From positions 1 through 12,830 of the forward strand of contig CALKWG010000182.1 in the NCBI GenBank assembly GCA_938004315.1: 12,830 nucleotides of DNA, in the 5' to 3' direction. A model generated the notes under the pieces. It ran no database searches and was not told the DNA's origin. It was given only the letters and a program-made list of their open reading frames with translations. The DNA is from an uncultured Spirochaetaceae bacterium (GTDB lineage: Bacteria; Spirochaetota; Spirochaetia; Treponematales; UBA12059). Below, one piece after another: positions 6,996 to 12,830 of the stretch. Position 1 is the stretch's first letter. Each line of letters starts with the position of its first letter. Both the position numbers and the translations under genes were made by a program.

Positions 6996-7958
6996 ATGGC
7001 ACGGAGCGAGCCGGTCGGCGAAAGCCCGATGGATCTCGGCTCGATGACGACCGAACGGGAGAACCCCGCCTCGGAGGACATCGACTCGAAGGGCACCCTC
7101 GAGATATTATCTATTATTAACTCTGAAGATAAGAAGGTGGCGTTCGCCGTAGAGCGCGCCATGCCGGAGATCGCGGCCCTCGTAGACGACGTCGTCGCCG
7201 CGTTCCGCGCGGGCGGCAGGCTGGTCTACATAGGCGCGGGCACCTCGGGCCGCCTGGGCGTCCTGGACGCCTCCGAATGCCCGCCCACCTTCGGCACGCC
7301 GCCGGAGATGGTGCAGGGCCTCATCGCCGGCGGCCGGGAGGCGCTGACCAAGGCCGTGGAATCGGCCGAGGATAGGCCCGAGCAGGGCGTAGCCGACTTA
7401 AAGGCCATAGGCTTCGCGGCGCGCGACGTCCTCGTAGGCATCACGGCGAGCGGCCAAGCCCCCTACGTGATAGGCGCGATGGCCTGGGCCGGGGAGCTCG
7501 GCGCGTCGGTGGGCGCCATCTCCTGCAACGCGGGTTCCGAGACCTTCAAGTACGCCCGGCACCGCGTCTACGTCGACGTGGGCCCCGAGGTCATAGCCGG
7601 ATCGACGCGCCTTAAGTCGGGCACCGCCCAGAAGCTCGTCCTTAACATGATCACCACCGCCTCCATGATACGGCTTGGCAAGGTCTACCGTAACCTCATG
7701 GTCGACCTGACGCCGGTGAACAAGAAGCTGGTCGAGCGCTCCAAGCTCCTCATCATGAAGGCCGCCGGCTGCGAGCGAGAGACCGCGGAGCGGGCCTTCG
7801 AGGCCTCGGGCCGGCGGCCTAAGCTGGCCATACTCATGGCCATGCTAGGCATCTCCGCCGAGGAAGCCGAGCGCCTGGCCGCCGAGCATGACGGGCATCT
7901 CTCCTTGGCCGTCCGGGCTTTCGGCGGTTCGCCGGGCGGCGCCGGGGAGGCCCGATGA
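6996..7958 (+). CDS. murQ: N-acetylmuramic acid 6-phosphate etherase (MurQ)
   Basis: Cleaves the lactyl ether of MurNAc-6-P to give GlcNAc-6-P and D-lactate, the central step of MurNAc use. The signature Y-I-G-A-G-T-S-G-R-L-G-V-L-D-A-S-E-C-P-P is at 78-97. E94 and E125 correspond, by ungapped counting from Met12, to the essential Glu83 and Glu114 of E. coli MurQ. G-S-T-R-L-K-S-G-T-A-Q-K is at 202-213 and the N-L-M-V-D stretch is conserved. The usual A-S-G-R-T-P-Y-V segment reads A-S-G-Q-A-P-Y-V (151-158). Two starts are possible: ATG 6996 (AGAAGGA about 11 nt upstream) and ATG 7029 (Met12, opening M-D-L-G-S-M, which aligns exactly with the E. coli start M-N-L-G-T-L). The upstream start is listed because it has the better ribosome site. 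The 3' end overlaps namZ by 4 bp (ATGA). A short AT-rich codon island lies at 7104-7136. Confidence 0.96.
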   Translation: MARSEPVGESPMDLGSMTTERENPASEDIDSKGTLEILSIINSEDKKVAFAVERAMPEIAALVDDVVAAFRAGGRLVYIGAGTSGRLGVLDASECPPTFGTPPEMVQGLIAGGREALTKAVESAEDRPEQGVADLKAIGFAARDVLVGITASGQAPYVIGAMAWAGELGASVGAISCNAGSETFKYARHRVYVDVGPEVIAGSTRLKSGTAQKLVLNMITTASMIRLGKVYRNLMVDLTPVNKKLVERSKLLIMKAAGCERETAERAFEASGRRPKLAILMAMLGISAEEAERLAAEHDGHLSLAVRAFGGSPGGAGEAR

Positions 7959-9160
7959 TCTTGACCGGCCTCGAGCGGCTAGCCCGCGAGCCTACGCTCC
8001 TTAAGGGCTATGTCGCCCCCGGCGCCCGCGTCGGCCTGGTGGCCAATCCCACCGCCCTAGACTCGGCCCTGGAACCGGCGGCATTCGCCCTGGCCAGGGC
8101 CTGCGCCGCCGCAGGCGCCCGTCTTACGCGGCTCTTCGGCCCCGAGCACGGCTACCGCGGCGAGGCCCAGGCCGGCGAGCGCGTAGCCGACTACGTCGAC
8201 CCCATGAGCGGGCTCCCCGTGGTCAGCCTCTACGGCGAATCCAAGCGGCCCGATCCGGCGCGCCTCGCCGACCTCGACCTGATCGTCTACGACCTGCAGG
8301 ACGCCGGGCTCCGTTGGTACACCTACCTCGGCACCCTGACCCGCCTTTTGGAGGCTCTCGCCGAGCTGCCGGCCGGCGACCGGCCCGGTCTCCTCGTGCT
8401 GGACCGCCCGAACCCGCTCTCGGGCGAGCTCGTCGAGGGCCCCGGCCTCGGCCCCGGCTTCGAGTCGCTCGTAGGGCCGCGCGACCTCCCGATACGGCAC
8501 GGGCTCACCTTAGGAGAATACGCCCTGATGCAGGCGGGCTCCCTCGGCCTCGGCGGCGGGCTTCGGGTATTGGCCATGGAGGGCTGGGAGCGCCGTATGG
8601 ACATAGCCGATGGCGGCCTTCCCTGGGTCCCGCCGTCGCCCAACCTGCCTACGCCCGAGAGCCTACGGGCCTACGCGGCGACCTGCCTCCTCGAGGGCAC
8701 GAACGTCTCCGAGGGCCGCGGCACGACCAAGCCCTTCGAGACCATCGGGGCGCCTTGGGTCGACGGGCCGGCCTTGGCGCGGGCCGTAGACGGTTTCGGC
8801 ATAGACGGCCTCCGGGCCAGGCCGCTGTTCTTCGTCCCCACGTTCTCCAAGCACGCGGGGACGCTTTGCCAGGGCATAGAGCTGCGCATAGACCGTGGAT
8901 CCGAAGCTTATGGACGGCTGGTTGAGATAGGATATTTTATTATTACTTTACTATCCGAGCTCTACCCGGCCGACTTCGCCGCGCTGCCGCCGTGGAAGGA
9001 GGGCGGCAAGCGCCCGCTCTCGCTCCTCTGGGGCGACGACTCGCTCGCCGAGCTCGTCTCCGCGCCCGGGGCCGCGGCCGGAAGGCCCGTCGGCGGCGGC
9101 GGCTCCGCCCGCGCCGCGGACTTCATGGAGGAGAGGCGTCCATTCCTCCTCTACAGCTAA
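7955..9160 (+). CDS. namZ: Exo-beta-N-acetylmuramidase, DUF1343/GH171 (NamZ-type), without signal peptide
   Basis: 401-aa member of the DUF1343 family, whose characterised member NamZ (B. subtilis YbbC) releases MurNAc from non-reducing ends of peptidoglycan fragments. Family motifs are intact: F-G-P-E-H-G (61-66, with the conserved Glu), V-Y-D-L-Q-D-A-G-L-R-W-Y-T-Y (111-124), D-R-P-N-P-L-S-G (150-157), W-V-P-P-S-P-N-L-P-T (224-233), E-G-T-N-V-S-E-G-R-G-T (247-257) and F-V-P-T-F-S-K-H-A-G (293-302). The start ATG overlaps the murQ stop (ATGA) and has GGGGAGG 5 nt upstream, so the start is secure. The N-terminus (M-I-L-T-G-L-E-R-L-A) has no hydrophobic export signal, whereas the B. subtilis enzyme is secreted. 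A cytosolic role on imported MurNAc-containing disaccharides is therefore inferred. anmK follows after 11 bp. An AT-rich codon island lies at 8925-8957. Confidence 0.94.
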   Translation: MILTGLERLAREPTLLKGYVAPGARVGLVANPTALDSALEPAAFALARACAAAGARLTRLFGPEHGYRGEAQAGERVADYVDPMSGLPVVSLYGESKRPDPARLADLDLIVYDLQDAGLRWYTYLGTLTRLLEALAELPAGDRPGLLVLDRPNPLSGELVEGPGLGPGFESLVGPRDLPIRHGLTLGEYALMQAGSLGLGGGLRVLAMEGWERRMDIADGGLPWVPPSPNLPTPESLRAYAATCLLEGTNVSEGRGTTKPFETIGAPWVDGPALARAVDGFGIDGLRARPLFFVPTFSKHAGTLCQGIELRIDRGSEAYGRLVEIGYFIITLLSELYPADFAALPPWKEGGKRPLSLLWGDDSLAELVSAPGAAAGRPVGGGGSARAADFMEERRPFLLYS

Positions 9161-9171
9161 GGAGAGCCGCC

Positions 9172-10356
9172 ATGGCCGATAACAGCGTCCCCGAGGAGTA
9201 CCTAGCCGTCGGGCTCATGTCCGGCACGAGCGTCGACGGCATAGACGCCAGCCTGGCCCGCTATCGGCTGGGTCCGGGCGGCGCCGTCTCGGCCGAGCTC
9301 CTCGCGTCACTGGTACTCCCCCTACCCGAACGGGTCCGCGATGAGATCTTCAGGCTCTTCGAGGACGGCCCGGGCGCCCTCGACGCCCTGGCGCTCCTGG
9401 ACATGGAGCTGGGCGAGCTCTTCGCCGAGGCGGCCTTGGCCGTGATGAGGGCGGGGGATACGGCCCCGACCGAGGTGTACGCCATAGGCAGCCACGGCCA
9501 GACCATCCGGCATATCGCCGGAGCCCCGGACGAACCCGGCCGGGCCAGCCTACAGATAGGATCGGGCGCCGTCATAGCGCGCCGGACCGGCGTGCCCACG
9601 GCCTGCGACTTCCGCCCCTCGGACATCGCCGCCGGCGGCACCGGGGCCCCCCTCGTGCCCTTCTTCGACCTAGCCTTGGCCCGGGGCCTAGCGCGGCCCG
9701 TAGCCTTCCAGAACTACGGCGGCATCGGCAACGTATGCTGGATAGGGCGCGACGACGAGCTCATAGCCTTCGATACCGGCCCGGGCAACGCCCTGGCCGA
9801 CCTCTTGGCGGAGGGGCTCAGCGGGGGCGCTCGGCGCTACGACCGGGACGGCGAACTGGGCTTGCGGGGGAGCCCGCGCGAGGAGCTCATAAGGCGATGG
9901 ATGAGCCACCCCTTCTTCGAACTGCCCCCGCCGAAGAGCTGCGGCCGCGAGCAGTTCGGCCGCGGCTTCTACGATCGGGAGCTGGCCCCGCTCGCAGCCC
10001 TCGGCCTCGCGGCCGCCGCGGACGCGCCGAGCCCGGCCGAGCTCATGCGCAGCGTCGAGGCCTTTACGGCGCGCTCGACGGCGCGCGCCTACCGCGACTT
10101 CCTGCCCGAGCCGCCGGCCCTGGTCGTCGTAAGCGGCGGCGGCGCCCGCAATCCAGTCGTCATGGCCGAGCTCGCCGCCGCCCTACCCGGGGCCCGCGTT
10201 GCGCCGGCCGAGGACTTCGGGCTATCATCGGATTACATGGAGGCCATGGCCTTCGGCCTCTTCGGCCTCCTCCGAGCGCTCGGCCGGCCGAACACCGAGC
10301 CTCGGGCGACCGGCGCCCGGGCCGCGGCCTGCGCCGGGGCGCTGTATCTGCCGTAG
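9172..10356 (+). CDS. anmK: Anhydro-N-acetylmuramic acid kinase (AnmK)
   Basis: Opens the 1,6-anhydro ring of anhydro-MurNAc and phosphorylates it with ATP to give MurNAc-6-P, which feeds MurQ. 394 aa, near the family length (about 370). Key motifs: G-L-M-S-G-T-S-V-D-G-I-D-A at the N-terminus (14-26, phosphate-binding), G-S-H-G-Q-T-I-R-H (106-114), D-F-R-P-S-D-I-A-A-G-G-T-G-A-P-L (146-161, whose D-I-A aspartate, D151, is the likely catalytic base by family analogy), N-Y-G-G-I-G-N and D-T-G-P-G-N-A mid-protein, and V-S-G-G-G-A-R-N near the end. The start is ATG 9172 with GGAGA about 7 nt upstream. The frame is open further upstream to 8992, but that stretch overlaps namZ in another frame and has no family similarity. 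Its presence implies that anhydro-sugars, products of lytic transglycosylases, reach the cytoplasm. Confidence 0.96.
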   Translation: MADNSVPEEYLAVGLMSGTSVDGIDASLARYRLGPGGAVSAELLASLVLPLPERVRDEIFRLFEDGPGALDALALLDMELGELFAEAALAVMRAGDTAPTEVYAIGSHGQTIRHIAGAPDEPGRASLQIGSGAVIARRTGVPTACDFRPSDIAAGGTGAPLVPFFDLALARGLARPVAFQNYGGIGNVCWIGRDDELIAFDTGPGNALADLLAEGLSGGARRYDRDGELGLRGSPREELIRRWMSHPFFELPPPKSCGREQFGRGFYDRELAPLAALGLAAAADAPSPAELMRSVEAFTARSTARAYRDFLPEPPALVVVSGGGARNPVVMAELAAALPGARVAPAEDFGLSSDYMEAMAFGLFGLLRALGRPNTEPRATGARAAACAGALYLP

Positions 10357-10383
10357 TACCCGGGCTTCGAGGGGGCATGCGCG

Positions 10384-11031
10384 ATGATTCGCTTCATATT
10401 CTCCGACGGAATTTTCACGGAGGTACCGGAGGGCTCCGCATCGACCGGAGCGCCGTCGGCCGACGCGCTCCGTCCGGCCGCCGTCCGCGAGCCCGAGCGG
10501 CGCGTCATAGAGCGCCGCGCCGTCCGGGCCGTGGCCTTCCGCGGCGACAAGCTCCTCTTGATACACGCGCGCGGCCCGGGAGACTATAAATTCCCCGGCG
10601 GCGGCGTCGAGCCGGGGGAATCGGCCCTCGAGGCGCTGGGCCGGGAGCTCCGCGAGGAGACGGGCCACGAGCTGGCCGTCCCCGGCGCCCTCGCCCTGCG
10701 CGTTGAGGAGCGGCGCCCCGCCAAGGAATCCGGCGCCGTCTTTCATATGATATCGGATTATTACCTCTGCGAAGTAGCCGACGGCCCCGCCGGTAGGCAG
10801 TCGCTCGACGCCTACGAGGAGAGCCTCGGCTTCGAGCCGGCCTGGGTGAGCCCGGAGGAGGCGCTCGCCGCGAACGAAGCCCTGGCCGCCGGCGGCGACG
10901 CTTCGCCATGGATACGCCGGGAGATCTTCGCGCTCCGCCGCCTCTGCGGCCTCGACCCCGCGCCGGCCGCCGCAACTGCCGCCGGCTCGGCCGCCGCAAC
11001 TGCCGCCGAGCCGGCGCGGACCCTGCCGTGA
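10384..11031 (+). CDS. Nudix hydrolase of unknown substrate in the PG-salvage operon
   Basis: 215-aa Nudix-fold pyrophosphohydrolase. The Nudix box fits G-x5-E-x7-R-E-x-x-E-E-x-G: G73, E79, R87-E88-L89, E91-E92, G94. These residues bind the metal and act on nucleoside diphosphate-X substrates. The core spans about 45-185. Before it lies an N-terminal piece of about 40 residues (M-I-R-F-I-F-S-D-G-I, then an Ala/Pro-rich stretch). After it comes an Ala/Thr-rich tail containing two copies of an 8-residue repeat. GAGGGGG precedes the ATG by about 8 nt. The gene lies 27 bp after anmK, and its stop overlaps the next kinase start (GTGA), so it is firmly within the operon. No characterised family member can be assigned. 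Candidates include a UDP-amino-sugar or CDP-type pyrophosphatase, or a nucleotide-cleaning role unrelated to PG. Confidence 0.9.
   Translation: MIRFIFSDGIFTEVPEGSASTGAPSADALRPAAVREPERRVIERRAVRAVAFRGDKLLLIHARGPGDYKFPGGGVEPGESALEALGRELREETGHELAVPGALALRVEERRPAKESGAVFHMISDYYLCEVADGPAGRQSLDAYEESLGFEPAWVSPEEALAANEALAAGGDASPWIRREIFALRRLCGLDPAPAAATAAGSAAATAAEPARTLP
10965..11012 (+). repeat. Two tandem copies of a 24-bp repeat in the Nudix gene tail
   Basis: The 24-bp unit starting GGCCGCCGCAACTGCC occurs at 10965-10988 and again at 10989-11012. The first 20 bases are identical; the last four differ. It encodes A-A-A-T-A-A-G-S followed by A-A-A-T-A-A-E-P, a flexible Ala/Thr linker at the C-terminus. 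A 24-bp unit keeps frame, so slippage would lengthen or shorten the tail without breaking the gene or its 4-bp overlap with the kinase gene. Confidence 0.85.
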
Positions 11032-11951
11032 GCGGCTGGATACTCGGCATAGACGGGGGCGGCACCAACTCGCGCGTCCGCGTCGAGTCGGCCGAGGGCC
11101 GGGAGCTGTATCGCGGCCGCGGGGCCGGCACCAACCCGAACGCCGCCGGCTTCGACCGCGCCGTCGCGTCGATACGCGAGCTCGTCCTAGGCGCGCTCGG
11201 CGGGGCCGGCTTGGACGCCGGCTCCTGCGCCGCCGCCTACCTAGGCGGCGCCGGCGTCGACCGGCCGGCCGAGCGGGAGGCCATGGCCGCCGTCCTCGCC
11301 GGGCTCCTACCCGGCGCGCGCGTAGACGCCGGCAACGACGCCGAGGCCGCCCTAGCCGGGGCGCTACGCAGCCCCGAGGGCTACCTCCTCATCGCCGGTA
11401 CCGGCTCCATCGCCCTGGCCAGGTCCCGCGACGGCGGCCGTTGCCGGGCCGGCGGCTGGGGCCATTGGCTGGGCGACGAGGGCTCGGCGTTCTGGCTGGC
11501 CTTCGAGGCGATCAAGGCCGGCCTCAGGGCGAGCGAAGGCCGCGGCCCCGCCACGGCCTTGGGCGAGGCGGCCCTGGAGTACTTCGGCCTCTCGGGCTAC
11601 GACGGGCTCGTCGGGCTTATGTACGCGGGCTTCGACAAGGCGGCCGTCGCGCGCTTCGCCGTAAGGGTAGAGGAGGCGCGGGCGCTCGGCGACCCGGTCG
11701 CCGTCGCCCTATTCGACGAGGCCGCGCGCGAGCTAGCCGCCCTCGCCGCGTCGGTCTACGACCGCTTCGGCGCCAGGATAGCCGAGCGCAGGATCGCCCT
11801 TTATGGCGGATTAATGGATAATAACTTTTGGTTAAAGACGGCCCTAACGAGCCGCTTGCGCGCGCTCCGCCCCGAGCTCGAGCCCGTCACGCCCCTCGGC
11901 AGCGCCGAAGAGGGGGCCTGCATCCTGGCCAGGAGCCTCCTCGAGAGCTAA
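11028..11951 (+). CDS. BadF/BadG-type sugar kinase (N-acetylglucosamine / N-acetylmuramic acid kinase, MurK/NagK-like)
   Basis: 307-aa ASKHA-fold kinase of the BadF/BadG/BcrA family, which includes mammalian GlcNAc kinase and MurK of Clostridium acetobutylicum (acts on MurNAc and GlcNAc). Visible motifs: phosphate-1 loop I-D-G-G-G-T-N-S (8-15), G-N-D-A-E-A-A-L-A (102-110, with the likely catalytic Asp D104), I-A-G-T-G-S-I-A (122-129), the family hallmark G-G-W-G-H-W-L-G-D-E-G-S (142-153) and Y-G-G-L-M-D-N near the end. The start is the GTG at 11028, which overlaps the Nudix stop (GTGA); the protein then begins S-G-W-I-L-G-I-D-G-G-G. An in-frame ATG at 10908 lies inside the Nudix gene and adds only Arg/Pro-rich shadow sequence. 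Context favours phosphorylating the free MurNAc and GlcNAc released by NamZ and NagZ. Specificity cannot be read from sequence. An AT-rich codon island lies at 11800-11837. Confidence 0.92.
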   Translation: MSGWILGIDGGGTNSRVRVESAEGRELYRGRGAGTNPNAAGFDRAVASIRELVLGALGGAGLDAGSCAAAYLGGAGVDRPAEREAMAAVLAGLLPGARVDAGNDAEAALAGALRSPEGYLLIAGTGSIALARSRDGGRCRAGGWGHWLGDEGSAFWLAFEAIKAGLRASEGRGPATALGEAALEYFGLSGYDGLVGLMYAGFDKAAVARFAVRVEEARALGDPVAVALFDEAARELAALAASVYDRFGARIAERRIALYGGLMDNNFWLKTALTSRLRALRPELEPVTPLGSAEEGACILARSLLES

Positions 11952-11952
11952 C

Positions 11953-11979
11953 GGCCGGCCCCCGACCGGCGCGCCGGCC
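11953..11979. terminator. Possible bidirectional terminator between convergent genes (weak)
   Basis: GGCCGGC (11953-11959) and its complement GCCGGCC (11973-11979) flank a 13-nt loop in the 27-bp gap between the kinase stop and the hybrid kinase stop. The 7-bp stem is all GC, but no T-run follows on either strand. It is a candidate transcription barrier for the two convergent units rather than a clear intrinsic terminator. Confidence 0.35.
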
Positions 11980-12830
11980 TATACCGTCTCCTTCCGCCTG
12001 AGCTTAAGCCCGCATAGCCTGGCCACGGTCCGCACGAGCTCGCCGTATGAGACGGGCTTGGGCAGGAACGCGTCCAGGCCGGCCTCGACGAAGGCGTCGA
12101 CGTCGTCCTTGAGGGCGCTGGCGCTCAGGCCGACGAGGGCGAGCGAGGCCGGAGCGGCCCCGGCGGAGGCGGGCCGAGGGCTTCGCCAGCCGGCCTCGCG
12201 AAGCCGGCGAGCCGCCTCGTCGCCCGAGAGCCCGATGAGCTTGAGGTCGATGAGCGCGGCGACCGGCGCGTCGTCGCGCTCGCCCGGGCGGCCTATACCC
12301 CGGACCATGGCCTCGGCGTCGCGGTAGAGCTCGGTCCTGAAGCCGGCCTCGCCGAGCATGGATTCAAAGAGGCTCAAGTTGGTCTCGTTATCGTCGAGCG
12401 CGGCCACCAGGGGCCGCCCCTGGCCGGGGGCCAGCTTGGGCCCGAGCCCGAAGCCCGCGGCCGGATCGGCGGCCTCGTCGTCGGCGCAGCCGGCCCCGTC
12501 GGGGATCGACGCCTGGAACTCGAAGCGGAAGACGCTGCCCGCCGGGGACGAGCTCGCCAGCGTCAGGTCGCCGCCCATGAGCCTGGCATAGCGGCGGCTG
12601 ACCGCGAGGCCTAAGCCCGTCCCCCGCGCGGTGCGCTGCCCTATCCCCGTGCGCTCGAAGGGCTCGAACAGCCTGGACGCCTCGTCCTCGGGGACGCCTA
12701 TGCCCGTGTCCTCCACCTCGACGCGGAATCGGCTCGGCGACGGCGACGCGAGGGCGATCGCGATCGAGCCGGCCGGCGTGAATTTCACGGCGTTGCCGAC
12801 GAGGTTGATGAGCACCTGCCTCACCTTGGC
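11979..12830 (-). CDS. Hybrid sensor histidine kinase, C-terminal part (HATPase plus receiver domain)
   Basis: Only the last 283 residues are visible; the gene continues past the right edge, so its sensor and dimerisation domains are unknown. The first visible part is the ATP-binding domain, beginning just before the N box (I-N-L-V-G-N-A-V-K-F). It then shows G1 (D-T-G-I-G-V), the F box (F-E-P-F) and G2 (G-T-G-L-G-L-A-V-S). A linker of about 35 residues leads to a receiver domain with the acidic pair in L-D-D-N-E, the phospho-acceptor in L-I-D-L-K-L, the switch Ser in G-L-S-A-S and K-P in F-L-P-K-P-V. The usual M-P-x-M-x-G after the acceptor reads L-I-G-L-S-G, so the common Pro is missing. 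The frame is open to the edge; the GTG at 12824 is an internal Val codon, not a start. It converges on the PG-salvage operon and there is no sequence link to it. Confidence 0.93.
   Translation of the reverse strand, partial: AKVRQVLINLVGNAVKFTPAGSIAIALASPSPSRFRVEVEDTGIGVPEDEASRLFEPFERTGIGQRTARGTGLGLAVSRRYARLMGGDLTLASSSPAGSVFRFEFQASIPDGAGCADDEAADPAAGFGLGPKLAPGQGRPLVAALDDNETNLSLFESMLGEAGFRTELYRDAEAMVRGIGRPGERDDAPVAALIDLKLIGLSGDEAARRLREAGWRSPRPASAGAAPASLALVGLSASALKDDVDAFVEAGLDAFLPKPVSYGELVRTVARLCGLKLRRKETV

Noticed and set aside
8992..9171. Upstream extension of the anmK frame into namZ
   Set aside because: The 60 extra residues are Arg/Ala/Gly-rich shadow of namZ. The AnmK motif starts a few residues after the ATG at 9172, which has its own ribosome site.
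9735..10589. Long plus-strand frame overlapping anmK and the Nudix gene
   Set aside because: Arg/Pro/Gly-rich composition typical of an out-of-frame reading of GC-rich DNA; both overlapped genes have intact motifs in their own frames.
10908..11027. ATG start for the BadF kinase inside the Nudix gene
   Set aside because: It adds about 40 Arg/Pro-rich residues without family similarity. The GTG overlapping the Nudix stop places the I-D-G-G-G-T motif at the usual distance from the N-terminus.
1..12830. CRISPR array, tRNA or rRNA gene, insertion sequence, phage or defence module
   Set aside because: I found no regularly spaced repeats, cloverleaf, transposase-like protein, terminal repeats or phage genes. 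Apart from the 123-bp divergent region all gaps are under 70 bp.

Overview
The window is GC-rich bacterial DNA (roughly two-thirds G+C by eye) and densely coding. It holds two divergent operons plus one convergent partial gene. I see no tRNA, rRNA, CRISPR array, insertion sequence or integrase. Taxonomy cannot be fixed from this stretch. A GC-rich Gram-negative or spirochaete-like bacterium is a guess only, based on the Opp transporter, a lipobox-like signal peptide and frequent ATA isoleucine codons.

Left half, minus strand (transcribed from about 5930 down to 1): a GH3 beta-N-acetylglucosaminidase (NagZ type), a family-5 solute-binding protein, an OppB-type permease, an OppC-type permease, and the first 31 codons of an OppD-type ATPase that runs off the left edge. 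Spacing is tight except after the binding-protein gene, where a perfect 24-bp palindrome lies between oppA and oppB.

Centre (5931-6053): a short AT-rich divergent control region between nagZ and the regulator gene.

Right half, plus strand (6054-11951): an RpiR/MurR-type SIS-domain regulator, MurQ (MurNAc-6-phosphate etherase), a DUF1343/NamZ-type exo-muramidase, AnmK (anhydro-MurNAc kinase), a Nudix hydrolase, and a BadF-type sugar kinase related to MurK/NagK. Genes overlap by 4 bp or are separated by at most 27 bp, so this looks like one operon. The partial minus-strand gene at the right edge is the C-terminal part of a hybrid histidine kinase (ATPase plus receiver), probably a separate unit.

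Together the genes read as a cell-wall sugar salvage system. The Opp-like transporter would import muropeptides or peptidoglycan disaccharides. Inside the cell, NagZ would remove GlcNAc and NamZ would remove MurNAc; neither has a visible signal peptide. AnmK would phosphorylate anhydro-MurNAc and the BadF kinase would phosphorylate MurNAc and/or GlcNAc. MurQ would convert MurNAc-6-P to GlcNAc-6-P and D-lactate, and the RpiR regulator probably senses a MurNAc-6-P-like effector. The parts are known families. Their combination (two predicted cytosolic exo-glycosidases, two kinases, an ABC importer instead of MurP or AmpG, and a Nudix enzyme) is the most interesting feature of the window.
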